64,000 bases of DNA from NCBI RefSeq assembly GCF_001280845.1, contig NZ_LGHP01000001.1, positions 3,560,418-3,624,417 on the forward strand. The letters run 5' to 3'. Position numbers and translations under genes: made by a program. This DNA is from Bacillus sp. FJAT-28004 (lineage in GTDB: Bacteria > Bacillota > Bacilli > Paenibacillales > Paenibacillaceae). Below are positions 23,034-32,131 of this stretch, piece by piece. The notes below the pieces were generated by a model. That model was not told the DNA's origin and made no database searches. It was given only the letters and a program-made list of their open reading frames with translations. The first letter of the stretch is position 1, and every line of letters begins with the position of its first letter.

Positions 23034-24275
23034 TCAATAGAACGTGATGACCTCAGGCCAGTCCCATTGCCCGTAGTAGGAATCTGCTTGGTCGATACTT
23101 TTAATCCATTCAACAACATGTCGTCCGTCTATGTCTGCCATGATTACACTTGCTGTTGTATGATCGTTCCTCACCCAAACTAGCTTCGAGTGAAGTACTA
23201 CCGGGTTATAAGCACCTTGCTTTCGAGAGGGCTTTGTCATATGTTTTTGCATTCCATTGTTCAGTTCCACCCTCACTAAGTAAGGATAAGCTGGTGGATG
23301 CTGATCGTCTTCTTGTTTAGACTCCTTTGCTCTCGACACGATAATATGCTGCATATCCTGCCATGCAAATGCCTGATCAACGAAGCCTTTAGGCGTATAT
23401 GCGGCCCCTTTTTCTGAGGTCACTTCCAGCACCTTTAGCTGTTTATTACGAGTAGCCTCACGCCCGATACCTGCTATGTAAGCAAGTCGGTTTCCGCTCT
23501 CTGCCCATGAGAACCACTGTGGATTATTCACCATCTCATCAAGTGTTCGAAAAACAACGCCGTCAGATGAAATCACACAGAGCATGTTGCTATCGGCGGA
23601 CAATGATGCGGTTGGCTTAGCGAGGAAAGCGATACATCGACCATCAGCAGACCATTTGAATATACTAGTGCCTACCGCAAAAAAATCATCAGATGGTGCT
23701 GGCAGCACATGAACGGTTGTATAGGTACGAGGATCGTCCAATGTACCGAGAGGTATTTGATAAAGGCGGATCGGCGTCCATCCGTCCGGGAGCAGTTCTG
23801 ACTGTGAAGAAGCAAAAAAACCTTTGCCATCTGGCAGCCATGAGAAATTATCAATTGCAGCGGCGGAACCTAGCGGCTTGTCCGGCATGCTCACGTCGAC
23901 ATACTGCAACCGATCCTTTGTTTGATACGCTAACAGCTTATCATTCGGTGCCCATTGAAAATATTTCCCAACATTCACAGCAACGAGACTGTTTTGGCCA
24001 GTTTGAAGCTGTAGTACCCATAGTTCTTGTTCTGCTTCTCCCAATGTATAAGCAAGCCATTTTCCATCAAATGACCACCTTGGATTACGCACAAGCGGTC
24101 CGCTAACCAGCTTTTTCTCTGCATTGCCTGCTTTTAACCAAAGGTCACCATTACGCACAAAAGCCGCCCTTAGCAGTTGCTCATGTCCCCCATTCGGCGC
24201 TGCAGCGATATCCGCTCCGCTCGACATCATGACCAGCACAAGCAACAAGGCGATCCAAACTTTTACGATTTTCAT
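23034..24275 (-). CDS. secreted TolB-like beta-propeller protein
   Basis: About 413 residues from the ATG at 24275, nine bases after AGGAGG. MKIVKVWIALLLVLVMMSS followed by GADIAAA is a signal peptide. The mature part has repeated PD40/WD-like blades such as NPRWSFDGKWLAYTLG, FQWAPNDKLLAYQ, FSWLPDGKGFFAS and FKWSADGRCIAFL. It probably binds a ligand outside the cell; there is no catalytic motif. It is divergent from the acyltransferase at 24579. A longer frame to 24338 lacks support. Confidence 0.85.
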   Translation of the reverse strand: MKIVKVWIALLLVLVMMSSGADIAAAPNGGHEQLLRAAFVRNGDLWLKAGNAEKKLVSGPLVRNPRWSFDGKWLAYTLGEAEQELWVLQLQTGQNSLVAVNVGKYFQWAPNDKLLAYQTKDRLQYVDVSMPDKPLGSAAAIDNFSWLPDGKGFFASSQSELLPDGWTPIRLYQIPLGTLDDPRTYTTVHVLPAPSDDFFAVGTSIFKWSADGRCIAFLAKPTASLSADSNMLCVISSDGVVFRTLDEMVNNPQWFSWAESGNRLAYIAGIGREATRNKQLKVLEVTSEKGAAYTPKGFVDQAFAWQDMQHIIVSRAKESKQEDDQHPPAYPYLVRVELNNGMQKHMTKPSRKQGAYNPVVLHSKLVWVRNDHTTASVIMADIDGRHVVEWIKSIDQADSYYGQWDWPEVITFY

Positions 24276-24578
24276 TTTGGGGAACCTCCTAAAAAAATAC
24301 TTATGGTTACCGTTCCCTTTGGCGGTTGAATCATGCACCTATTATGTCTGAAACTTTTTAAGATTTTTGTTTCCAGTTTGATAACTATTTGTAACTGTTC
24401 TGTTACGAATTTTATTAGCTTTCGCCATATAATTGATTTACAACGATTTATCATCCAGAGGGGCTGAACATCATTTTTACCATCGGTATTATTCGTAATC
24501 ATCGCTTTTCCCACCGTCTTCTTCTCATCGACCTTGCTGCAATTCTCCCCATTCGAATCAATATAGGAGGATTCCGCC
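24276..24578. other. divergent intergenic region
   Basis: AT-rich 303-bp region between the propeller gene (minus) and the acyltransferase gene (plus). It contains an inverted repeat GTAAC-TGTTCT-GTTAC at 24391-24406 and T-rich tracts. No certain promoter hexamers were found. Confidence 0.35.
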
Positions 24579-26657
24579 ATGCCTAAACCAATCGGCAACA
24601 GTAGTCGCTATATGCCGGGACTGGATGGCTTGCGCGCCATTGCTGTTCTTGCTGTCATCGCTTATCACTTGAATTTGCAATGGGTGCCAGGCGGACTGCT
24701 AGGGGTTACCATGTTTTTTGTCCTCTCTGGATATCTGATCACGGACATTTTGTTAAAACAGCTTAGTCAATCAAAAACATTAGATCTAAAAACTTTTTTC
24801 ATTCGTCGTGCTAGGCGACTGCTACCTGCGATGTTCCTCATGATAGCTGTCGTTTCATTATGGCTATTGATTAGTGATACTGGTCGGTTATTGTCCCTAA
24901 AGGGGGATATCGGATCGGCATTGCTCTATATAAGCAATTGGTATCTTATTTTTCATGATGTTTCGTACTTTGAGAGCTTCGGCCCTGCTTCTCCGTTCGG
25001 TCATTTATGGTCGCTAGCCGTTGAAGAACAGTTTTATTTAATCTGGCCATTAGTGCTTTTAGCGGTTATTCGCTTCTCTCCGAAACGTGGCAAACTTGCT
25101 CTATGGACACTAGCCGCAGCGGCAGTATCTGCTGGTGCAATGACGCTGCTGTACCAGCCAGGCGCAGATCCGAGCCGAGTCTACTATGGAACGGACACAA
25201 GAGCTTTTGCCCTACTCATCGGCGCAGCGCTTGCTATCGTTTGGCCAAGTTGGAAGCTGTCAGCGACCCTATCCAAACGCAGTCGTATTGTTATGGATGC
25301 TGTAGGTACATTCGGTTTCGTCATCATTTTGGTTATGATTAATCAATCCAGCGAATATGATTCTTTTCTTTATCGCGGAGGCATGGTGCTTCTCTCTCTT
25401 GCTACTGCGGTTGTCGTCGCTGCGCTGGCACATCCTGCAAGTAAACTCGCAAATATAATCGGCAGCAAAGCTCTTGCTTGGGTAGGCGTCCGTTCCTACG
25501 GCATTTATTTGTATCATTATCCGATCATCGTGTTGACCACTCCAACCGCCGAGAGCGGTGAGCTGCATCTTGCAAGAGCACTCATTCAAGTGATCCTTAC
25601 TTTTGCCCTTGCTGAGCTTTCTTGGCGGTTTATAGAGGAGCCTATAAGGCACGGTGCGCTTGGGAAAATATACTCCCTGTTTAAACGGCAAACCATTCAA
25701 CGAATTCGCGTGCTTGGACTAAAAAAAGCGAGTACTTATCTCGCCGTGCTTGTGATTGTCTTCTCGAGCGTATCCTGCACGAGCAGTGTGAATTTGCAAT
25801 CTGCCAGCGGTAATGGCAAGAACAATGAAACATCCGTAGTTACACCCGTCAAGCCGAATGATTCGGGGGAAACTACTCCTGACACAGAGCGCGAACCCGA
25901 CAAGACCGGACAAAATGAGACAGTGAGCAACCCGAAGCCTACAGAACCAGAGAAACAAACCCCGCCGCAGGCGACGGAGCCACCCGATCAGTCTAAAACT
26001 CCCGCAGGCAGCAGACCTGATCAAACTGATCCATCTGTAATCGATCCGAAGCTGCCAAGCACTGGTACCGCCACTGACGTTGATAAGTCGAAACCTGTAC
26101 CAACGGATACTGACAAACCAACCAGCAATAACCCTCAGGGAAGCAAAGATAACGAACCTGTACCAGGTAAAAAACCTGTTGCTCCTATCGACCAAAACAG
26201 CGTTACAGCTATCGGTGATTCCGTTCTGCTCGATGCCGGCCCCTTCTTGGAGAAGCTCGTTCCGGGTATCGTAATTGATGGTAAAATAGGAAGACAGTTT
26301 GGGCAGGCTTCTGCCGTTATCGAGGACTTGAAAAAAAATAATCAGCTTGGAAATACGGTTGTCATTCAGCTCGGAACGAACGGTGCTTTTACGACTAAAC
26401 AGATGAATGGGCTGCTAAGTGCTTTAGGCACAGAGCGTCAAATTATTTTCATCAATACACGTGTTCCGCGCAAATGGCAAGATTCCGTAAACAAAATGCT
26501 CGCCGCAACAGCGAAAAAGTCAGCGAATGTTACCATCGTAGACTGGTATACAGCAAGCAAAGGGAAAAAGGACTTCTTTGCTGCCGATGGCGTGCATTTG
26601 AAAAAGCACGGAGCAGAGTTTTATGCAGACCTGCTCGTTGAAGCGATAGACATATAA
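24579..26657 (+). CDS. OatA-like membrane acyltransferase with extracellular SGNH domain
   Basis: 692 residues. Residues 1 to about 390 form an acyltransferase-3 membrane domain starting YMPGLDGLRAIAVLAVIAYH, with the FFVLSGYLIT and FGHLWSLAVEEQFYLIWP motifs. A Pro/Thr/Asp/Lys-rich linker (about 405-535) leads to a C-terminal SGNH hydrolase-like domain with Asp547-Ser548 in GDS, GTNG, and Asp670/His673 in DGVH. This architecture is that of OatA-type O-acetyltransferases acting on peptidoglycan or other wall polymers outside the cell. ATAGGAGG precedes the ATG by eight bases. The actual acceptor is not known. Confidence 0.92.
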   Translation: MPKPIGNSSRYMPGLDGLRAIAVLAVIAYHLNLQWVPGGLLGVTMFFVLSGYLITDILLKQLSQSKTLDLKTFFIRRARRLLPAMFLMIAVVSLWLLISDTGRLLSLKGDIGSALLYISNWYLIFHDVSYFESFGPASPFGHLWSLAVEEQFYLIWPLVLLAVIRFSPKRGKLALWTLAAAAVSAGAMTLLYQPGADPSRVYYGTDTRAFALLIGAALAIVWPSWKLSATLSKRSRIVMDAVGTFGFVIILVMINQSSEYDSFLYRGGMVLLSLATAVVVAALAHPASKLANIIGSKALAWVGVRSYGIYLYHYPIIVLTTPTAESGELHLARALIQVILTFALAELSWRFIEEPIRHGALGKIYSLFKRQTIQRIRVLGLKKASTYLAVLVIVFSSVSCTSSVNLQSASGNGKNNETSVVTPVKPNDSGETTPDTEREPDKTGQNETVSNPKPTEPEKQTPPQATEPPDQSKTPAGSRPDQTDPSVIDPKLPSTGTATDVDKSKPVPTDTDKPTSNNPQGSKDNEPVPGKKPVAPIDQNSVTAIGDSVLLDAGPFLEKLVPGIVIDGKIGRQFGQASAVIEDLKKNNQLGNTVVIQLGTNGAFTTKQMNGLLSALGTERQIIFINTRVPRKWQDSVNKMLAATAKKSANVTIVDWYTASKGKKDFFAADGVHLKKHGAEFYADLLVEAIDI

Positions 26658-26667
26658 GCATACAATG

Positions 26668-26713
26668 AAGAGTGCTTCGGAGGTATTATCACCTCTCAAG
26701 CACTCTTTTTTTT
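26668..26713 (+). terminator. intrinsic terminator after the acyltransferase gene
   Basis: AAGAGTGCTT pairs with AAGCACTCTT, with an inner GGAGGT/ACCTCT pairing, followed by a long T-run. Confidence 0.92.
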
Positions 26714-26811
26714 AATAGCAACAATGTCTTTATTCCCTTGTGATAGATTTATCGCATTCCGTTCGTATTACATAGTAGGCGCCAATAATTAATGCAAGGA
26801 GGGGTGAACAA

Positions 26812-27351
26812 TTGAAAATTACAGAGGACAATGTTGTACAACAAATACAGAACAAAAACGAAAAAGCCATCTCCTTCATCATCAATCAGTATGGAGGCTT
26901 GCTTACCGTAATTATTAAACGACAATTAAATTACCAGCAGCAGGATTATGAGGAATGTTTGGATGACGTTTTGCTATCTATCTGGAATAACATCCATCAT
27001 TTTGATCCGGAGAAAAACGGCTTTAAACAATGGCTTGCAGCGATTGCCAAATATAAAGCGATTGATTATCAAAGAAAACAAATCAAGCTTCAAACTCAAC
27101 AGTTTTCTGTTTCCGAAATAGATGATGGCATGCTCAAAACAAGCCAAGCAGCAGGCACAAGCCAAGTTGATGAGCTGTTTGACCAATTATCAGCGCGTGA
27201 ACGAGAGATTTTCGAAAAATACTATTTAGAGGGAACACCTTCCCATGAAATCGCGGAGCACTATAATGCCAAGGAATCTTGGGTTTACAACAAGCTTTCC
27301 AGAGGACGTAAAAAACTGAAGAGTTTTTTAGTCAAAAATAATCAAGGATAA
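26812..27351 (+). CDS. ECF-type RNA polymerase sigma factor
   Basis: 179 residues. The sigma-2 region contains DYEECLDDVLLSIWNNIHHFDPEKNGFKQWLAAIAKYKAIDYQRK, and the sigma-4 region contains LSAREREIFEKYYLEGTPSHEIAEHYNAKESWVYNKLSRGRKKL. No sigma-3 region is present, fitting an extracytoplasmic-function sigma. The TTG start at 26812 lies nine bases after AAGGAGG. It is followed after 11 bases by a membrane protein of the DUF4179 type, its likely anti-sigma partner. No ECF-type promoter (AAC/CGT) could be recognised upstream. Confidence 0.9.
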   Translation: MKITEDNVVQQIQNKNEKAISFIINQYGGLLTVIIKRQLNYQQQDYEECLDDVLLSIWNNIHHFDPEKNGFKQWLAAIAKYKAIDYQRKQIKLQTQQFSVSEIDDGMLKTSQAAGTSQVDELFDQLSAREREIFEKYYLEGTPSHEIAEHYNAKESWVYNKLSRGRKKLKSFLVKNNQG

Positions 27352-27362
27352 GGAGTGATACG

Positions 27363-28373
27363 ATGTCGATTTATAAAGAGCTAAATGATCTAAATTTAGA
27401 TGTAAGCCAGTATGAAGAACAGGAGCTCACCAGTGTCCAAAAAAAGAATTGGGAACGTCGCGTACTGAGCAAAATTAGAAATCATAAAACCACAAATAAA
27501 AAGAAATATGCAGGAGTTGCGGTGGCCATTATTTTAGCAGCAGGGATTTCAATTAGCACGGGGACAGTGACTTTTGCAAATGTTCCATTCGTCGGGGGTT
27601 TAATTGAACGGTTGATGGCAACTAATGCAAATGAGCAAACAGATTATGCCCCGTTCAAAACTGAAATTGGTGCCACTGCTGAAAATAAGTACGGTAAATG
27701 GACATTAGATGAGGCGTTGATTGATAACGGACGGTTGCTCATCAGCTCCACTTATGAGCCCGCCAAGGGGGTCGACTTTCATTACAAAATGCATCCGATG
27801 CCTACCGTACTCATGAATGGACAGAGCCTCACTTTAGGAACCGCTGGGCAATCGATTAAAGTACACGATTCCATGTATACAATATATAATGAGGTTAGAA
27901 TGTCCGAGCTTCCTATCGGTGAAACGATAGCGTTTCAAATTACGTACGATAATTTAGACTGGAGCATAGACTCGGAAGTGAAGCCGATAGAAAATCCTTG
28001 GACTTTTGATATCAATGTTCCAACTAAACAATTGGCAGTGACAAGTGAAACGATTACATTCAAACAGGACATATCACTTGGAAACGGACAATCGATTCAT
28101 CTAAAAAGCATGGTCGTGTCACCCATCTCAACGATCCTATATTATGACTGGCCGGAACAAGCAAACCACATTGCTTTTAAAATTGTAAGTGAATCCGGGA
28201 CCGAAATATACCCAAATACGGCGGAAATATCGCCTGAAAGTTCTTATAACCGATATGTTCCTATTGATTTGAAAGCAGAGAAATACTATTTAGTTCCCAT
28301 TGAAAGCTCAGAAAACCCTCATGCCAAGAACCCAGGCAAGGTGCCGGAGCAATCCATACTGATTAATCCATAA
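27363..28373 (+). CDS. DUF4179 membrane protein, likely anti-sigma factor
   Basis: 336 residues. A cytoplasmic N terminus of about 50 residues is followed by one membrane segment (YAGVAVAIILAAGISISTGT) and a large extracytoplasmic part starting FANVPFVGGLIERL, typical of DUF4179/DUF5643 proteins encoded after ECF sigma genes. It probably holds the sigma factor at the membrane and releases it on an envelope signal. Operon with the sigma gene: 11-bp gap, own AAGGAG site. The function follows from context only. Confidence 0.82.
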   Translation: MSIYKELNDLNLDVSQYEEQELTSVQKKNWERRVLSKIRNHKTTNKKKYAGVAVAIILAAGISISTGTVTFANVPFVGGLIERLMATNANEQTDYAPFKTEIGATAENKYGKWTLDEALIDNGRLLISSTYEPAKGVDFHYKMHPMPTVLMNGQSLTLGTAGQSIKVHDSMYTIYNEVRMSELPIGETIAFQITYDNLDWSIDSEVKPIENPWTFDINVPTKQLAVTSETITFKQDISLGNGQSIHLKSMVVSPISTILYYDWPEQANHIAFKIVSESGTEIYPNTAEISPESSYNRYVPIDLKAEKYYLVPIESSENPHAKNPGKVPEQSILINP

Positions 28374-28384
28374 CTAAGGTCTAA

Positions 28385-28412
28385 AAGGGAGAGCTGGACT
28401 CTCTCTTTTTTT
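28385..28412 (+). terminator. intrinsic terminator of the sigma operon
   Basis: GGGAGAG pairs with CTCTCTC (one G-U) over a 5-nt loop, then TTTTTTT. It lies directly before the ribosome binding site of the next gene, so that gene probably depends on partial read-through. Confidence 0.75.
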
Positions 28413-28427
28413 GGAGGAGGCGCCACC

Positions 28428-29198
28428 ATGCCATACATTCAGTTCAAAGATTTGGACGTTTTTTATGAAAAAATGGGGATAGGTGAGCCCATCATTTTTT
28501 TGCATAGCGGCTACTCACGGGGGATTTTAGCCTTCGCCAGCCAATTGCTTGATTTCCAGAGCAAATACACTTGTTATTATCCAGATTTCAGAGGTCATGG
28601 AAGAACGAGGTGCAACAGCCTCGAATGGAATACGCCAGAGCTTGTAGAGGATACGATTGGTTTTATGGACATGCTTGGCATAGCCAGAGCACATTTTATC
28701 GGGTACAGCTTGGGTGCGAATGTTGGATTGTATAGTGCAGTTCATTATCCAGAAAGAGTAGCTACTTTGACTACCATAGGCACTAGCGGCTTTGCTGATC
28801 CAACAGGTGTCGAGCAATTCGAACCGGAGTGGCTTTTGGAACACGGGCAGCAAGCGACCATCAATCAAATGATTGAAAGACACGAAGAAGCTCATCGAGG
28901 AAATTGGCAGGAGCATATGCGGAAGTCTGCGAACGATTGGCGACTATATCCTCAGCTTACGAGCGAACAGCTTAGCAGCATTCGTTGTCCTTCCTTGCTT
29001 ATTACTGGAGAAAATGACCCTTTTGTTGGTGAAGCGAAGATAAAACATTTAAGTTCCCTGATTGAAGGATCACGATCTCTCGTTGTTCAGGGCGGCAGTC
29101 ACAGACCTCATATGCTTAGAGAAAATCCGGCTTTGGTTAATGACTCCATACTTGATTTTATTGGCTCATATTCTATATTGGGCATTAAATTGCAATAA
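28428..29198 (+). CDS. alpha/beta-fold hydrolase
   Basis: 256 residues. PIIFLHSGYSRG forms the oxyanion region, the nucleophile elbow is GYSLGAN, the acid is in ITGENDPF and the His in GGSHRPH. This is the full Ser-Asp-His set of the alpha/beta-hydrolase family; the substrate is unknown. The GGAGGAGG site precedes the ATG, just after the terminator of the sigma operon. It is convergent with the flavin reductase gene. Confidence 0.9.
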   Translation: MPYIQFKDLDVFYEKMGIGEPIIFLHSGYSRGILAFASQLLDFQSKYTCYYPDFRGHGRTRCNSLEWNTPELVEDTIGFMDMLGIARAHFIGYSLGANVGLYSAVHYPERVATLTTIGTSGFADPTGVEQFEPEWLLEHGQQATINQMIERHEEAHRGNWQEHMRKSANDWRLYPQLTSEQLSSIRCPSLLITGENDPFVGEAKIKHLSSLIEGSRSLVVQGGSHRPHMLRENPALVNDSILDFIGSYSILGIKLQ

Positions 29199-29205
29199 CA
29201 AAGCA

Positions 29206-29240
29206 GCAGCCACGGACCTAATTCTCATGTCCGCGGCTGC
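29206..29240. terminator. terminator-like hairpin between convergent genes
   Basis: GCAGCCACGGAC and GTCCGCGGCTGC pair over 12 bp with one mismatch. There is no strong T-run on the plus strand, so efficiency is doubtful. Confidence 0.5.
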
Positions 29241-29258
29241 CGCTACATTTATGGCTCA

Positions 29259-29873
29259 TCAAGTTGGCCGTACAATCGTGAACTGCTCCCCTAGCTTCGC
29301 ATAGTCATTTCCAGCAAGCCGGCTCACCGGCTTCAAAGCTTCAGCGTTAATCCGCCCTTTCTCGTACAAAACCTCATCTACGTGAAAGCGCACGACTCGG
29401 CCAATCAATAGATCGCAAGCTGGCGAATCCTCAGTACCGCCAAGCGGGAGCGCTTGATCGAGTACACATTCCATCCGGATTCTCGCTTCAGCTACACCCG
29501 GCACACTTACAAGGTCGCTTGCAATAGCCGTTAGCCCTGCAAGCTCGACCTCGCTCTCTTCTGGAGGCAAAGGTGCCGCCGTTAAATTAATCGCTTCAAT
29601 ATAGCTTTCATCAGAGATATGAACAACAAACTCGCCTGTGACGGCGGCATTTCGGGCGGTATCTTTCTGAATACCGCCCGGCTTGCGTTGTACAGATACC
29701 GCTACCATAGGCGGATTAGCTGTAATGATATTGAAGAAGCTGAACGGGGCTGCGTTCAGCACTCCTTCACTGGAGAGCGTAGTTACAAAAGCAATCGGTC
29801 TCGGCACAATGCTGCCAATCAACAGCTTGTAATTATCCTGCACGCTCTGGCTCGTTGGATCAATGGATAACAT
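29259..29873 (-). CDS. flavin reductase-like FMN-binding protein
   Basis: About 204 residues from the ATG at 29873 (AAAGGGGAG upstream). It has the flavoredoxin/flavin-reductase split-barrel signature: YKLLIGSIVPRPIAFVTTLSSEGVLNAAPFSFFNIIT, then PPMVAVSVQRKPGG and DTARNAAVTGEFVVHI. It binds FMN and may reduce flavin or quinones. It is the last gene of the mhq-type operon; B. subtilis has a nitroreductase-type flavoprotein in a comparable role. An extended start at 29918 has no ribosome binding site. Confidence 0.88.
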   Translation of the reverse strand: MLSIDPTSQSVQDNYKLLIGSIVPRPIAFVTTLSSEGVLNAAPFSFFNIITANPPMVAVSVQRKPGGIQKDTARNAAVTGEFVVHISDESYIEAINLTAAPLPPEESEVELAGLTAIASDLVSVPGVAEARIRMECVLDQALPLGGTEDSPACDLLIGRVVRFHVDEVLYEKGRINAEALKPVSRLAGNDYAKLGEQFTIVRPT

Positions 29874-29910
29874 GATGTGCTCCCCTTTCAAAGCGAATGG
29901 CTTGCTTCTA

Positions 29911-30522
29911 TTAGCCATTAAAAGTTTTGTTAAACCAAGCCGCTGCAGCAGCTACCTCTGTACTCGTCAGCTGATGTCCGAATGTCTCCCAATGTACCGT
30001 AACGGGCGCGCCTGCTGCTTGCAGCATACGGTCTAACTCTTCCGTTTCCTTCGGTGTACAAAGCGGATCATTCGAGCCGGCGCCGATGAAACAAGGCACG
30101 CCAGCTAGATCAGGCAGCTTAACATCGCGAATCGGTACCATCGGGTGATGCAATATGGCTCCGCGAAGCGTGCCTTGATAGTGGAACAGCAGGCTCCCTG
30201 CGATATTAGCTCCATTGGAATAACCGATTGCCACTATATTATTGCGGTCGAATCCATATTCGACTGCTGCATGATCAAGGAAATCATTTAGCTCCTTCGT
30301 ACGGAATATAAGATCCTCTAGATCAAATACGCCTTCAGCAAGCCTTCTGAAATAGCGCGGCATACCATTCTCCAGCACATTTCCCCTCACACTCAGCACA
30401 GACGAAGCAGGCGAGACAAGATCAGCGAGCGGGAGCAAATCCCGCTCAGTACCTCCCGTTCCATGCAAGAGCAGCAGTACGGATGCAGTTGAATCCGTTC
30501 CTTGTTTAAATATATGTTTCAT
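29911..30522 (-). CDS. mhqD: MhqD-like phospholipase/carboxylesterase family hydrolase
   Basis: 203 residues, alpha/beta hydrolase of the carboxylesterase/YpfH-like type. HGTGGTERDLLPLA is near the N terminus, the nucleophile is in IGYSNGAN, Asp in GAGSNDPLC and His in ETFGHQLT. In B. subtilis MhqD belongs to the MhqR regulon induced by methylhydroquinone. Its start overlaps the stop of the dioxygenase gene (TAATG), and GGAGG lies upstream, so it is translationally coupled. The family is firm; the symbol rests on gene content and order. Confidence 0.85.
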   Translation of the reverse strand: MKHIFKQGTDSTASVLLLLHGTGGTERDLLPLADLVSPASSVLSVRGNVLENGMPRYFRRLAEGVFDLEDLIFRTKELNDFLDHAAVEYGFDRNNIVAIGYSNGANIAGSLLFHYQGTLRGAILHHPMVPIRDVKLPDLAGVPCFIGAGSNDPLCTPKETEELDRMLQAAGAPVTVHWETFGHQLTSTEVAAAAAWFNKTFNG

Positions 30523-31469
30523 TATTTGTCCTCCTCCAATACTCTAACTTCAAATGGTGACAATAATTGCTCTATTTGTGTACGATGCTCCTCATACCAT
30601 TCCGGAAGCATCAGCTTCTCACCGAGATGCGCCGGCTCTTCATCGCGAGCAAAACCCGGTGGGTCTGTTGCAATCTCGAATAATATGCCGCCGGCTTCAC
30701 GGAAATAAATCGCATTAAAATATTGACGATCCACGATTGGTGTAGGCTGTAAGCCGTGGCTCTCAACATGGCTTCTCCATTCTGCATGCTCTGCATCGTC
30801 CTTTGCTCTCCATGCGATGTGATGAACGGTGCCAGCACCACCATGACCTGGCTCCATGCTCGCCACATTAATGTCTATCAGGTTGCCCAAATCGCCGGTT
30901 GCTTTAAAACGAGCATAACCTTCATCTTCCCCGTGTTTCTCCAGTCCCATTACGTTAACAAGGAGCTCAGCGGTTTTGGCTGGAGCAGTCGTGTAAAGAA
31001 TAGCACCACCAAAACCCTTAATCGCTTTATGCGCCGGAACGCCGCCAAACGACCATTTACTGTCCGCTCCTTGCTCACGAGCTACAATTTCAAGCTTTAA
31101 ACCGTCAGGATCTTCGAATTGCAAATACTGCTCGCCAAATCTCGATGTCTGTGTAAATTTCACATTCAACTTAACTAAGCGCTCTTTCCAGAAATCGAAT
31201 GCCCCAGTAGGTACAACGTAAGTGGTTATTCCCACTTGCCCGCCGCCAATTTTGCCTTTACGCGAATTTTCCCAAGGAAAAAACGTAATAATAGTGCCCG
31301 GACTTCCGATCTCGTTGCCAAAATATAAATGATAAACCTCAGGCGCGTCAAAGTTAATCGTCTTCTTAATTAACCGCAAACCTAGTACACCTGCATAAAA
31401 ATCTGCAGTCGTCTGAGCATTCCGAACAAAGGCGGTTATATGGTGAATACCAGCAGTTTGATTAGTCAT
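30522..31469 (-). CDS. mhqO: MhqO-like ring-cleaving dioxygenase
   Basis: 315 residues, two tandem VOC modules. GIHHITAFVRNAQTTADFYAGVLGLRLIKKTINFD starts module one, and VHHIAWRAKDDAEH starts the catalytic module, with a metal-ligand Glu in GGILFEIATDPPGF. This matches the MhqA/MhqE/MhqO group, which opens hydroquinone-type rings and protects against quinone and diamide stress in Bacillus. It is followed without a gap by mhqD and preceded by the DoxX gene. AAGGAG precedes the ATG. Confidence 0.9.
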   Translation of the reverse strand: MTNQTAGIHHITAFVRNAQTTADFYAGVLGLRLIKKTINFDAPEVYHLYFGNEIGSPGTIITFFPWENSRKGKIGGGQVGITTYVVPTGAFDFWKERLVKLNVKFTQTSRFGEQYLQFEDPDGLKLEIVAREQGADSKWSFGGVPAHKAIKGFGGAILYTTAPAKTAELLVNVMGLEKHGEDEGYARFKATGDLGNLIDINVASMEPGHGGAGTVHHIAWRAKDDAEHAEWRSHVESHGLQPTPIVDRQYFNAIYFREAGGILFEIATDPPGFARDEEPAHLGEKLMLPEWYEEHRTQIEQLLSPFEVRVLEEDK

Positions 31470-31530
31470 TTCAATGACACTCCTTATTTTATATGAATAT
31501 GAAAAGTAATGTAACTAACTCTAAAACCGA

Positions 31531-31932
31531 TTAGCCGATAAGCGCGTCAATTGAATATTCGCCAGCGCCTGTTAATGCGATACCTATAGCAATGGCAACG
31601 AGAACAAGATTATATTCATAACCATTTGCTGTTGCCCATATTCCATTAGGACCATGCACCTTCACAATTGCGCCGAGCATAGTAAGCACAATCAAAACCG
31701 CGGCAAGAGGTGTAAGCAGACCAGCGACGAATAACAGCCCCCCGATAAGCTCCATTAATCCGGCTGCAACAGCCATTGCGACCCCTGGCTTAATGCCAAC
31801 TGATTCTAACCAGCCGCCCGTTCCTTTTGGACCATAACCGCCAAACCAACCAAACAGTTTTTGTGCACCATGCCCTACGAACAACAGACCCACAACGACA
31901 CGAACAACCAACAATCCCAATGCAATACTCAA
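31531..31932 (-). CDS. mhqP: DoxX-family membrane protein (MhqP-like)
   Basis: About 133 residues, four membrane helices: SIALGLLVVRVVVGLLFVGHGAQKLFGWFGG first, with the DoxX GHGxQK motif, and VAAGLMELIGGLLFVAGLLTPLAA after. A TTG at 31932 lies six bases after GGAGGAG; the in-frame ATG at 31947 contains that site and has none of its own, so the TTG is preferred. DoxX proteins lie in quinone-stress operons, and B. subtilis mhqP is the counterpart. First gene of the operon. Confidence 0.85.
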   Translation of the reverse strand: MSIALGLLVVRVVVGLLFVGHGAQKLFGWFGGYGPKGTGGWLESVGIKPGVAMAVAAGLMELIGGLLFVAGLLTPLAAVLIVLTMLGAIVKVHGPNGIWATANGYEYNLVLVAIAIGIALTGAGEYSIDALIG

Positions 31933-32007
31933 TTTAAACTCCTCCATTTTGTTTTAAATTTTTTACTTAGACGAACTCCATAGCTCTTCTTTTACCACTA
32001 TTTAAAG

Positions 32008-32025
32008 AATCTCTATTTTAAGATA
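32008..32025. promoter_or_regulatory. MhqR-box-like operator upstream of mhqP
   Basis: ATCT and AGAT flanks with an 8-bp spacer (CTATTTTA) match the layout of the B. subtilis MhqR box as I recall it (tATCTcgaAtTCgAGATa). It lies 76 bp upstream of the mhqP start. Confidence 0.6.
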
Positions 32026-32131
32026 TATGACAAACATCAATGATCGCCGCTACCCTATAACAGCCATCATTGTATGCAGTGAAACCAAGCAACTGATTAC
32101 ACCCTGTATCTTTGCACTTTTGTTAAATCAG

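Noticed and set aside
25719-26195. 158-codon antisense frame in the acyltransferase linker
   Set aside because: It is a product of the Pro/Thr/Asp-rich codon composition of the linker read backwards.
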